A stretch of 64,000 bases of DNA from Nocardioides sp. T2.26MG-1 (GTDB lineage Bacteria > Actinomycetota > Actinomycetes > Propionibacteriales > Nocardioidaceae), in assembly GCF_950101795.1 (NCBI RefSeq), contig NZ_CATNLZ010000004.1, positions 62,001 through 126,000 on the forward strand. The letters run 5' to 3'. Positions 7,922-15,363 of this stretch are shown piece after piece; positions within the stretch are counted from its first letter, which is position 1, and every line of letters starts with the position of its first letter. Made by a program: the position numbers and the translations under genes. Below the pieces are notes generated by a model that saw only the letters and a list, made by a program, of their open reading frames with translations, had not been told where the DNA came from and did no database searches.

Positions 7922-9259
7922 GTGCAGCACATCCTCGACGCCATCATGGACGGAGACACCTCGAGCGAGGACTTCGCCAACCTGGACCTTCCCGAGTCCT
8001 ACCGCGCGGTCACGGTCCACAAGGACGAGGTCGACATGTTCGAGGGCCTCGCCACCAAGGACAAGGACCCCCGCAAGTCGCTCCACGTCGAGGACGTCCC
8101 GCTGCCCGAGCTCGGGCCTGGCGAGGCGTACGTCGCCGTGATGGCCTCGGCGATCAACTACAACACCGTGTGGACCTCGATCTTCGAGCCGGTCTCGACG
8201 TTCGGGTTCCTGGAGCGCTACGGGCGGCTGTCCCCGCTGTCCAAGCGGCACGACCTGCCCTACCACGTGGTGGGCTCCGACCTCTCCGGCGTGGTGCTCG
8301 CGACCGGCCCGGGCGTGCACCTGTGGAAGCCGGGCACCGAGGTCGTCGCGCACTGCCTCTCGGTCGAGCTCGAGCACCCCGACGGCCACAACGACACGAT
8401 GCTCGACCCCGAGCAGCGGATCTGGGGCTTCGAGACCAACTTCGGCGGGCTGGCCCAGATCGCGCTGGTCAAGGCCAACCAGCTGATGCCCAAGCCCGCC
8501 CACCTGACCTGGGAGGAGGCCGCCTCCCCCGGACTGGTCAACTGCACGGCGTACCGCCAGCTCGTCTCCAAGAACGGCGGCGACATGAAGCAGGGCGACA
8601 ACGTGCTGATCTGGGGCGCCTCCGGCGGCCTCGGCGGCTTCGCGACGCAGTACGCCCTCAACGGCGGCGCCACCCCGGTCTGTGTGGTCTCGAGCGAGGA
8701 CAAGGCCGAGATCTGCCGCAAGATGGGCGCGGAGCTGATCATCAACCGCTCCGAGGAGGACTACCGGTTCTGGAAGGACGAGCACACCCAGGACCCGAAG
8801 GAGTGGAAGCGGTTCGGCTCCAAGATCCGGGAGCTCACCGGCGGTGAGGACATCGACATCGTCTTCGAGCACCCCGGCCGGGAGACCTTCGGCGCCAGTG
8901 TCTACGTGACCCGCAAGGGCGGCACGATCACCACCTGCGCCTCGACCTCGGGCTACATGCACGAGTACGACAACCGCTACCTGTGGATGAACCTCAAGCG
9001 GATCATCTCCTCCCACTTCGCCAACTACCGCGAGTCGTGGGAGGCCAACCGGCTGATCGCGAAGGGCAAGATCCACCCGACACTGTCGAAGACCTACTCG
9101 CTCGACGACGTCGGGATGGCGGCGCTCGACGTCCACAAGAACCTCCACCAGGGCAAGGTCGGCGTGCTGTGCCTGGCCCCCGAGGAGGGGCTCGGCGTCC
9201 GCGACCACGAGATGCGCGCCAAGCACCTCGACGAGATCAACCGGTTCCGCGACCTCTGA
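7922..9259 (+). CDS. ccr: Crotonyl-CoA carboxylase/reductase
   Basis: 445 residues, matching the usual ~447 of actinobacterial Ccr. It catalyses NADPH-dependent reductive carboxylation of crotonyl-CoA to ethylmalonyl-CoA, the defining step of the ethylmalonyl-CoA pathway, and in actinomycetes also supplies polyketide extender units. Family blocks seen are MASAINYNTVWTSIFEPVST, RHDLPYHVVGSD, the Rossmann loop GASGGLG at 232-238 and FEHPGRETFGASVYV. The GTG at 7922 has AGGAG six bases upstream and gives the canonical N-terminus QHILDAIMDGD. The ORF extends upstream only as non-conserved sequence. A terminator before it and its own palindrome indicate separate control. Confidence 0.96.
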   Translation: MQHILDAIMDGDTSSEDFANLDLPESYRAVTVHKDEVDMFEGLATKDKDPRKSLHVEDVPLPELGPGEAYVAVMASAINYNTVWTSIFEPVSTFGFLERYGRLSPLSKRHDLPYHVVGSDLSGVVLATGPGVHLWKPGTEVVAHCLSVELEHPDGHNDTMLDPEQRIWGFETNFGGLAQIALVKANQLMPKPAHLTWEEAASPGLVNCTAYRQLVSKNGGDMKQGDNVLIWGASGGLGGFATQYALNGGATPVCVVSSEDKAEICRKMGAELIINRSEEDYRFWKDEHTQDPKEWKRFGSKIRELTGGEDIDIVFEHPGRETFGASVYVTRKGGTITTCASTSGYMHEYDNRYLWMNLKRIISSHFANYRESWEANRLIAKGKIHPTLSKTYSLDDVGMAALDVHKNLHQGKVGVLCLAPEEGLGVRDHEMRAKHLDEINRFRDL

Positions 9260-9509
9260 GCGGAGCCGGGGCCCGGCGGCGGTCGGGACGGTCCGCGGTT
9301 TCGGCTGCCAGCAGCCGGACCCCGCACGCGACCGACGCAGGACCTCCCCGCACCGCACGAGGGCGGGCGGGGCCCCTGCGACCCCTGATGCGTCAACCAC
9401 CCCGGTCACCGGCAATTAGTCGGAGGCCGGGGTGTGTTGTCGCGGTCTGATCCGCAACACTGTCTGCACGAGGCAACGAACGACTGCGGAAGAGGAAGCG
9501 CGTTTATCC

Positions 9510-10793
9510 ATGAGCGACCAGGGACTGTCCATCTTCGACGACAACCAGCCCGACGAGGACACCACGACGGCCGCTGAGGACGCGACCCAGGTGCTGCCGA
9601 CCGTGCCGCCGAAGCAGCCCGAGGCCGAGAAGACCCAGGAGGTGCCGGCGGCACCGGCCAAGGCGGCCGCCCAGCCGGTCGCCCAGCCCGTGGCCCAGCG
9701 GCCCGCCGCACCCGCACCGGCGGCCCAGCGCGGCCCGGTGATGCCGCCCGCGGCGTCCCGGTCCACCGGCCAGGCCGCCGCCGGCGGCGCGTACGCCGCG
9801 TCGGCCGGCTTCCCCGTCGTGCGCCGCGGCGGTTACGACCGCGAGGCGGTCGACGCCCGGATCCGGCAGCTGACCACGGAGAAGTCCGGTCTCAGCAGCA
9901 GCCTGACCGAGTCCGAGCGCCGGGTGCTCGAGCTCGAGGAGCAGGTCGAGCGGCTGCGCCAGGAGCTCGCCGAGAACGAGACCCCGTCGTACGCCGGTCT
10001 CGGCGGCCGGGCCAGCGCGATGCTGCGGTTGGCCGAGGAGGAGGCCGCCGAGGTCCGCGAGACCGCCCAGCGCGACGCCGCGGAGATCCGCGAGCAGGCC
10101 GCCCGCGACGCCAAGGCCGTGCGCGCCGATGCCGCCCGCGAGGCCGAGGACATGCGGCTGGTCCAGCTCAAGGAGCTCGACGAGAACCGCTCGCGGCTGA
10201 TGGCCGACGCCGAGCAGGAGCGCGCGCTGGCCCGCAGCGAGGCCGAGGACCTCGTCGAGTCCGCCAACCGCCAGGCCGCCCAGCTCCGGCTGGCCGCCGC
10301 CCAGGAGGCCAACGAGCTGCGCACCTCGGCGAAGCGGGAGGCCGAGCAGCTGCGTGCCGCCGCCGACCGGGAGGTCCAGGAGGCCCGCCGCTCGCTGGCG
10401 GTGGAGAAGGAGCGGCTGGCCCGCGAGGCCACCGACCACCACACGAGCGCGACGGCCGAGACCCGCCGCCTGGTCGAGGAGGCCGAGGAGCGCGCGTCCG
10501 CTGCCGAGCGCCGCGCCCACGACGCGATGGCCCAGGCCACCGAGCACCGCAACCAGGCCGCGACCGAGGCCGAGGCGCTGCTCAGCCGGGCCCGCCGCGA
10601 GGCCGAGCAGATCGTGACGTCGGCGCAGACCCAGGCCGACGCGATCACGTCGACCGGCAACGCCGAGGCCGAGCGCGAGCTGGCCGCCGTCCGCGCCGAG
10701 GTCGACCGGCTCGGCAAGCGGCGCGACGCGATCATGGCCCAGCTGGCCTCCCTGCACGAGGTGATCACCGGCTTCAGCAAGGACGACGAGTGA
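9510..10793 (+). CDS. DivIVA/Scy-FilP-like coiled-coil cytoskeletal protein
   Basis: 427 residues: an acidic, Ala/Pro-rich N-terminus (about 1-100), a short DivIVA-like motif (GGYDREAVDARIRQLTTEK), then an almost uninterrupted heptad coiled coil rich in Ala, Glu and Arg to the end. Such proteins organise polar growth and cell shape in actinobacteria. In Streptomyces, as I remember it, the scaffold genes scy and filP lie beside the epimerase/thiolase/meaB genes, and this gene occupies the matching position. It could be a single shortened counterpart of that pair. Its stop overlaps the GTG of the next gene, so the downstream permease is co-translated. Confidence 0.8.
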   Translation: MSDQGLSIFDDNQPDEDTTTAAEDATQVLPTVPPKQPEAEKTQEVPAAPAKAAAQPVAQPVAQRPAAPAPAAQRGPVMPPAASRSTGQAAAGGAYAASAGFPVVRRGGYDREAVDARIRQLTTEKSGLSSSLTESERRVLELEEQVERLRQELAENETPSYAGLGGRASAMLRLAEEEAAEVRETAQRDAAEIREQAARDAKAVRADAAREAEDMRLVQLKELDENRSRLMADAEQERALARSEAEDLVESANRQAAQLRLAAAQEANELRTSAKREAEQLRAAADREVQEARRSLAVEKERLAREATDHHTSATAETRRLVEEAEERASAAERRAHDAMAQATEHRNQAATEAEALLSRARREAEQIVTSAQTQADAITSTGNAEAERELAAVRAEVDRLGKRRDAIMAQLASLHEVITGFSKDDE

Positions 10794-11941
10794 CGGACGC
10801 CCCCCGGGACCTCCAGGAGGGAGACCCAGAAGCCGACGGGTCCCCCGGTCCCGAGGAGGTCGACGCCGCGCTGGACGGCGACGGGGAGTACCTCGGCGAG
10901 CTGGGGGCACCGCTGTCGCGGCACTCGCCGTTCGTCTGGGGCTTCTTCGGCGGGCTCGGGTTCTTCCTGGCCTGGTGGCTGGGCGGGGTCGTCACCTCGA
11001 TCGGCCCCACGCTGCTGCTGGTGGTCGTCGCGCTGTTCCTCGCTGCCGGACTGAACCCGGCCGTCGAGTTCTTCGAGCGGCACGGGATGCGCCGGTCGTA
11101 CGCCGTCGTGACCGTGATCGTCGTGGCGCTGGCCGCGGTCGCCCTGTTCCTGGTCGCGATCGTGCCGGTGATCACCGACCAGGTGCAGTCGATCGGCGAC
11201 AACGCACCCGACTGGCTCGAGCGCCTGCAGAAGAACCAGCGGGTCCAGGAGCTCGACGACCGCTACCAGGTCATCGAGAAGATCAAGGACTACGTCGGCA
11301 AGGGCGACTTCGCCAGCAGCCTGTTCGGTGGGGTGATCGGCATCGGTCTCGCCGTGCTGTCCGCGCTCGCCAACGCGTTCATCGTGATCGTGCTGACGCT
11401 GTACTTCCTCGCCTCGCTCGACAAGACCAAGAAGGCCCTCTACCAGCTCGCTCCGGCCTCGCGCCGCGAGCGGGTGACGCTCCTGGGCGACCAGGTGATC
11501 CGCGGCGTCGGCGGCTACGTGTCCGGGGCGTTCATCGTGGCCACCTGCGCCGGCATCTCCTCGCTGATCTTCCTGTTCGTCGTCGGCCTCGGGCAGTACG
11601 CCGTGGCGCTGGCCTTCGTGGTCGCGCTGCTCGACGTGATCCCGATGATCGGCGCCACGATCGGCGCCGTGATCGTGACCGCGATCGGCTTCGCCGAGGA
11701 CCCCAAGATCGGCATCGCCTGCATCGTCTTCTACGTGATCTACCAACAGGTCGAGAACTACGTGATCTACCCCCGCGTGATGTCGCACTCCGTCGACGTC
11801 CCCGGAGCGGTGACCGTGATCGCGGCACTGGTCGGCGCCGCGCTGCTCGGCGTCATCGGCGCTCTGCTCGCGATCCCCACCGCCGCGGCGATCCTGATGC
11901 TCACCCGCGAGGTCGTCGTGCGGCGGCAGGACCACCGTTAA
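10790..11941 (+). CDS. AI-2E transporter family (PerM/TqsA-like) membrane protein
   Basis: 383 residues with a hydrophilic, acidic N-terminal tail of ~45 residues and about eight hydrophobic segments. The family pattern is present: an N-terminal helical pair, a large polar loop (about 110-175), then paired C-terminal helices with DVIPMIGATIGAVIV and YVIYPRVMSHSVDVPG. Members export small molecules or ions, and the signalling-molecule name derives from E. coli TqsA; the substrate here is unknown. It begins at a GTG overlapping the coiled-coil gene's stop (GTGA), implying coupled synthesis with that cell-shape protein. Confidence 0.88.
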   Translation: MTDAPRDLQEGDPEADGSPGPEEVDAALDGDGEYLGELGAPLSRHSPFVWGFFGGLGFFLAWWLGGVVTSIGPTLLLVVVALFLAAGLNPAVEFFERHGMRRSYAVVTVIVVALAAVALFLVAIVPVITDQVQSIGDNAPDWLERLQKNQRVQELDDRYQVIEKIKDYVGKGDFASSLFGGVIGIGLAVLSALANAFIVIVLTLYFLASLDKTKKALYQLAPASRRERVTLLGDQVIRGVGGYVSGAFIVATCAGISSLIFLFVVGLGQYAVALAFVVALLDVIPMIGATIGAVIVTAIGFAEDPKIGIACIVFYVIYQQVENYVIYPRVMSHSVDVPGAVTVIAALVGAALLGVIGALLAIPTAAAILMLTREVVVRRQDHR

Positions 11942-11980
11942 CGACCTTGGTCCCGCCGGCCCGGCCGCGGGCTGAGGTCT

Positions 11981-12041
11981 GTCGTTTGGTCACCAACCAC
12001 CACGTGGGAACGCTCCCGGTCCGTCGATGGTGACCAACGAC
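11981..12041. repeat. Interspersed palindromic element, copy A
   Basis: A 61-base element in the gap between two converging genes. Its ends pair (GTCGTTTGGTCACC with GGTGACCAACGAC, one bulged T), and inside is a second hairpin, GTGGGA-ACGC-TCCC. About 80% of its bases recur in copy B at 39927-39986 with one single-base gap. It has no T-tract. It may be a bidirectional transcription terminator or a REP-like repeat. Confidence 0.6.
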
Positions 12042-12048
12042 GGAGGCC

Positions 12049-13014
12049 TCAGGGCACGGGCACCCCCACCGTGGCCCGTTCGCCGAGCTTGACCGCGACG
12101 ACGCCCGCCAGGATCAGCAGGCCGCCGACCAGCTGCATCGTCCGGGGCAGCTCGTCGAGCAGCAGCCACGCGAACAGCACCCCCGCGACCACCTCGAGCA
12201 GCGCCACGAACGAGGCCAGCCGGGAGCCGAGCCGGCGGCCGGCGGCGATGCCGGTCGTGTAGGCGAGGGCGGCGGTCACGACGCCGAGCACCACGAGCGG
12301 GACCCACCAGTCGACCGTGGCGCCGGCGTACGTCGCCGCCCCGGTGGAGGCGCGCATCGGCAGCAGGCCGACCAGCGCCAGGATCGCGAGCGCGGCGGCA
12401 CCGAGCACCAGGCCGGCGGCCGCCAGCGCCATCGGCGGCAGGCCGTTCTGCTCGTCGGCCGAGATCACGAAGTACGCCGCCGCGCCGACCATCGCGGCCA
12501 GCGCCCACAGCACGCCGGCGACGCTCAGGTCGGCGCCGGAGAGCAGGTCGAGCACGAGCACCAGCCCGGCGGCGGCGATCGCCGCGCCCAGGACCGTGAC
12601 GCCGCCCGGCCGCTGGCCGTGCCGCAACCAGAGCCAGACCACGACGGCGGCCGGTGCGGTGTACTCGATCAGCAGCGCCGGCCCGACCTGCATGTGGGCG
12701 ACGGCGGAGAAGTAGCAGAACTGGGCGCCCGCCACCGCGAGAGCGCCGTACACGCCGATCACGCCGACGTTGCGCCGGAGCAGGCCCCAGCGGCCGCGCA
12801 GCGCGACGATCCCGAACGGCACCACCACCAGTGCGGCCAGCCCCACGCGGACCAGGACGATCGCGCCGGGGCTCCAGCCGGTGTCGAGCAGCTCGCTGGC
12901 CAGCGCACCCGACATCCCGAACGACGCCGCCGACACGATCGCGAAGCCGAGGCCGCTCACCAGCCGGGAGTCCGCGGCCACCGGGAGCGTCTCGTCATGA
13001 GCCAACGACGTCAT
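12049..13014 (-). CDS. EamA-family (DMT) exporter
   Basis: 321 residues forming ten hydrophobic segments in two EamA halves: GLGFAIVSAASFGMSGALASELL opens the first, GVLWALAAMVGAAAYFVISA the second. Members export amino acids, nucleosides or other metabolites. The ATG at 13014 is the first plausible start; the long upstream frame is the shadow of the divergent CGNR gene, which begins 39 bases away. An EamA exporter divergent from a CGNR zinc-finger protein is a pairing I recall from many actinobacteria, so the neighbour may control this gene. Confidence 0.87.
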   Translation of the reverse strand: MTSLAHDETLPVAADSRLVSGLGFAIVSAASFGMSGALASELLDTGWSPGAIVLVRVGLAALVVVPFGIVALRGRWGLLRRNVGVIGVYGALAVAGAQFCYFSAVAHMQVGPALLIEYTAPAAVVVWLWLRHGQRPGGVTVLGAAIAAAGLVLVLDLLSGADLSVAGVLWALAAMVGAAAYFVISADEQNGLPPMALAAAGLVLGAAALAILALVGLLPMRASTGAATYAGATVDWWVPLVVLGVVTAALAYTTGIAAGRRLGSRLASFVALLEVVAGVLFAWLLLDELPRTMQLVGGLLILAGVVAVKLGERATVGVPVP

Positions 13015-13053
13015 GGCAGATGACACTAGGTGCGAGCCATGTAACCTGTCAAC

Positions 13054-13599
13054 GTGCCCTTCACCCATGACACCGGACAGGCGCTGCAGGCCGCCGTGGT
13101 CCTCGCCAACTCCGGGCTCGACCCGGACACGATGACGACGCTCGAGGATCTCGACACCTTCTTCGCCGACTTCCAGTACACCGGCCGCCACGACGACGAC
13201 CGCGCCGAGCTCGACGCGGTCCGCGCGGTCCGGTCCCGCCTCTACGAGCTGCTCACCGCCGACCGCGACACCGCGGCCGGCATCGTGAACACGATGCTCG
13301 CCGACGCCGGCGCCGTCCCGCAGCTGGTCCGCCACGGCGGCTGGGACTGGCACCTCCACGCGGTCGGCGCCGAGCGCGACCTCGCCACCCGGATCCTGGT
13401 CGAGACCGCGATGGCGATGATCGACGTGATCCGCGCCGACGAGATGTCCCGGCTCGGCATCTGCGCCGACGAGAGCTGCGAGGGCGTGGTGCTCGACCTC
13501 TCCCGCAACCGCTCCAAGCGGTTCTGCTCCACCACCTGCGGCAACCGCAACGCGGTCGCCGCCTACCGCGCCCGCCGAGCGGGTACGGAGTCGGCATGA
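13054..13599 (+). CDS. CGNR zinc-finger / ABATE-domain protein (putative regulator)
   Basis: 181 residues starting at GTG. Residues ~1-125 are the ABATE (DUF1470) domain (ALQAAVVLANSG, ARSRLYELL-type helices). The C-terminal ~45 residues hold the CGNR zinc finger with Cys137, Cys142, Cys158 and Cys162, the last followed by Gly-Asn-Arg (162-165). The finger and the trailing basic YRARR suggest DNA binding, and members are presumed stress or metabolite regulators. The gene is divergent from the EamA exporter by 39 bases, and its stop overlaps the ATG of a 44-codon ORF. Confidence 0.87.
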   Translation: MPFTHDTGQALQAAVVLANSGLDPDTMTTLEDLDTFFADFQYTGRHDDDRAELDAVRAVRSRLYELLTADRDTAAGIVNTMLADAGAVPQLVRHGGWDWHLHAVGAERDLATRILVETAMAMIDVIRADEMSRLGICADESCEGVVLDLSRNRSKRFCSTTCGNRNAVAAYRARRAGTESA

Positions 13600-13730
13600 C
13601 CAGCACCCCGCAGGACCCCGACACCGTCCAGCCCGACGTCGTGCCCTCCGGCGACCCGGACCCGATCCCGACGCCCCAGCCCGGCGAGGACCCGGGCGTG
13701 CCCGACACGCTCCCGCTCCCCGAGCAGTAG
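13596..13730 (+). CDS. Tiny Pro/Asp-rich protein coupled to the CGNR gene
   Basis: A 44-codon ORF whose ATG overlaps the CGNR stop (ATGA at 13596-13599). The product contains about a dozen prolines and many acidic residues (DPDPIPTPQPGEDPG) with no hydrophobic core, signal peptide or cysteine, so it should be disordered and negatively charged. The stop-start overlap and the clean end four bases before the converging hydrolase gene argue that it is translated. It has no known family. It could be a coupled accessory peptide, or simply a tolerated reading frame in GC-rich DNA. Confidence 0.4.
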   Translation: MTSTPQDPDTVQPDVVPSGDPDPIPTPQPGEDPGVPDTLPLPEQ

Positions 13731-13733
13731 GCC

Positions 13734-14549
13734 CTACGAGGCGAGGAAGCGACGCAGCACCTCGGTGAACACCTGAGGCTGCTCGGAGTGCACCCAGTGG
13801 CCGGCGTCCTTGATCACCACGCGCCGGTTGCGGGGGAACCAGCGGTCCATGGCCGCGGCGTACTCCTCACGGACGTACGCCGACCTCTGGCCCGCGACCC
13901 ACAGCGTGCGCCCGTCGTACGGCGGCACCCCGGCCAGCGCGTCCTCCGGCCAGCCGCCGAGCACCTCGAGGTCACGGCCGAGCACCTCGAGGTTGGGCCG
14001 CCACGACCACTGCCCGGCGTGGTGGTGGAGGTTCTGCAGCAGGAAGCTGCGCACGGTGGGGTTGGGCACCGCGTCGGTCAGCGCGGCGTCGGCGTCGCGG
14101 CGGTGCTCGAGCGTGGCGAGGTCGAGCCCGAGCATCGCCTCGATGTAGCCGGCGAACTCCTCGGTCCCCCGCCCGGCCGCGGCGTAGTCGACCGGCGAGA
14201 CGTCCACGACGCACAGCCGCTCGACCAGCTCGGGGTGCCGCAGCGCCAGCACCATCGCGGCCTTGCCGCCCATCGAGTGGCCCACCAGCGCCACCGGGTC
14301 GTCCTCGCGGAAGAGCCCGGCCACCCGATCGGCGACGTCGAGGTAGTCGAACCGGTCGGCCCACGCCGAGCGGCCGTGGTGGGGCATGTCGACGAGCAGC
14401 ACCCGGTGGTCCTCGGCCACGCCCTTCGCGATCGTCGTCCAGTTCTTCCCCTGGCCGAACAGGCCGTGGCAGAACGCGACCAGCGGTCCGCGCTCCCCCA
14501 GGCTCGTGACGTGCAGGCCCGTGTCGTTGCGGGCGTCGTTCAGCACCAC
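13734..14549 (-). CDS. Alpha/beta hydrolase (YbfF/esterase-like)
   Basis: 271 residues with a complete alpha/beta-hydrolase set: oxyanion-hole motif HGLFGQGKNW, nucleophile elbow GHSMGG, a family Asp region (RTLWVAGQRS) and the catalytic His in DAGHWVHSEQP. It resembles bacterial YbfF-type acyl esterases, cytoplasmic with no signal peptide. Two adjacent GTG codons are possible starts (14549, 14546); AGGAG lies 7 bases before the first, which I chose. The start overlaps the end of the upstream GH114-like gene, so the two form one unit. Confidence 0.85.
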   Translation of the reverse strand: MVLNDARNDTGLHVTSLGERGPLVAFCHGLFGQGKNWTTIAKGVAEDHRVLLVDMPHHGRSAWADRFDYLDVADRVAGLFREDDPVALVGHSMGGKAAMVLALRHPELVERLCVVDVSPVDYAAAGRGTEEFAGYIEAMLGLDLATLEHRRDADAALTDAVPNPTVRSFLLQNLHHHAGQWSWRPNLEVLGRDLEVLGGWPEDALAGVPPYDGRTLWVAGQRSAYVREEYAAAMDRWFPRNRRVVIKDAGHWVHSEQPQVFTEVLRRFLAS

Positions 14550-15361
14550 TCGCGCACTCCTCTCGGCGTCAGGTCCCGGTCGCGGAGCACCACGGGCAAC
14601 CGGTCGCCGACGTGCGCGCAGGTCCACCGGAAGTCGGCACGCCGGTACTCGATCGCGAGCACCCGGTCGCCATAGTCCTCGACGTACGACGCGCACTCGC
14701 GGTAGCGGCCGCACTCCTCGGCCACGGCGAAGTCGAAGCCGATCGCCGTGCCGTCGTAGCCCCCGAGGTTCCTCTGCCCGACCGCGAGCCCCGCGTCGTG
14801 GCCGGCCCGCACCAGCAGCCGTGCGAAGGCGAGCGCGGCGCGCCGCTTGATCAGCCCGTGGCTGCGGGTGAAGGAGTCGAGGTTGTCGTACTCCACGGCG
14901 GCGAACCCGTCCGCCGCGCACCCGCCTGCCCAGCCGCCGACGATCCGGGCCAGCGCCGCACGCTTCGCCTTGGTCCGCACGTCGAGCAGCCACTCGCCCC
15001 ACGCCTCGTCCTCGACCGGCCTGCCGTCGTACTTGAGCACCAGGCGCCAGTGGGCCCTCCAGAACCGCCGCTGGCCCGGCTGGGTCTGGAAGCCGTTGAC
15101 GTAGCAGACGTTGTAGCGTCCGTCGGCCGGAGTCGCCTCGCGGTCGCGGACCACGATGCCGACGTGCTCGGGCACCGACCGGGCGCCGCCGAGCTGGTAG
15201 TCGACGTCGGTGCCTGTCGGCAGCGGGTCGACCGGCGGCCGCTCGGCCCCGGGCGAGGCCGTGGCCGGGATCACGGCGAGCAGGGCCGCTATCAGGAGCG
15301 CGGCGACGTAACCCGCCGCGCGACTGGGGCGTTGTCCGGGCACCTCACGAGATCGGATCAT
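14540..15361 (-). CDS. Secreted GH114-like protein (endo-alpha-1,4-polygalactosaminidase family)
   Basis: 273 residues with an N-terminal signal segment (AAGYVAALLIAALLAVIPATASP) and a single TIM-barrel-like domain typical of the GH114/TM1410 group: YNVCYVNGFQTQ, AAVEYDNLDSF, GLAVGQRNLGG. The paired acidic residues in EYDNLD fit the catalytic region. Known members cleave galactosaminoglycan exopolymers, though many actinobacterial copies have no tested substrate. The ATG at 15361 (GAGG 9 bases upstream) is preferred over the one at 15370. It diverges from the subtilase start at 15364, leaving two bases between the two start codons. Confidence 0.8.
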   Translation of the reverse strand: MIRSREVPGQRPSRAAGYVAALLIAALLAVIPATASPGAERPPVDPLPTGTDVDYQLGGARSVPEHVGIVVRDREATPADGRYNVCYVNGFQTQPGQRRFWRAHWRLVLKYDGRPVEDEAWGEWLLDVRTKAKRAALARIVGGWAGGCAADGFAAVEYDNLDSFTRSHGLIKRRAALAFARLLVRAGHDAGLAVGQRNLGGYDGTAIGFDFAVAEECGRYRECASYVEDYGDRVLAIEYRRADFRWTCAHVGDRLPVVLRDRDLTPRGVREWC

Positions 15362-15363
15362 CC

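Noticed and set aside
7073..9415. A 780-codon open frame on the minus strand opposite epimerase and ccr
   Set aside because: It is the antisense shadow of two clearly recognised genes; the translation is low-complexity and has no domain. Similar antisense frames at 3460-4905, 9833-11935, 29334-31388, 45298-48042 and 58673-60610 were dropped for the same reason.
9434..9460. Inverted repeat GTGTTG..GCGG / CCGCAACAC upstream of the coiled-coil gene
   Set aside because: The arms pair only with a two-base bulge and short segments; in 70% GC DNA this is not convincing.
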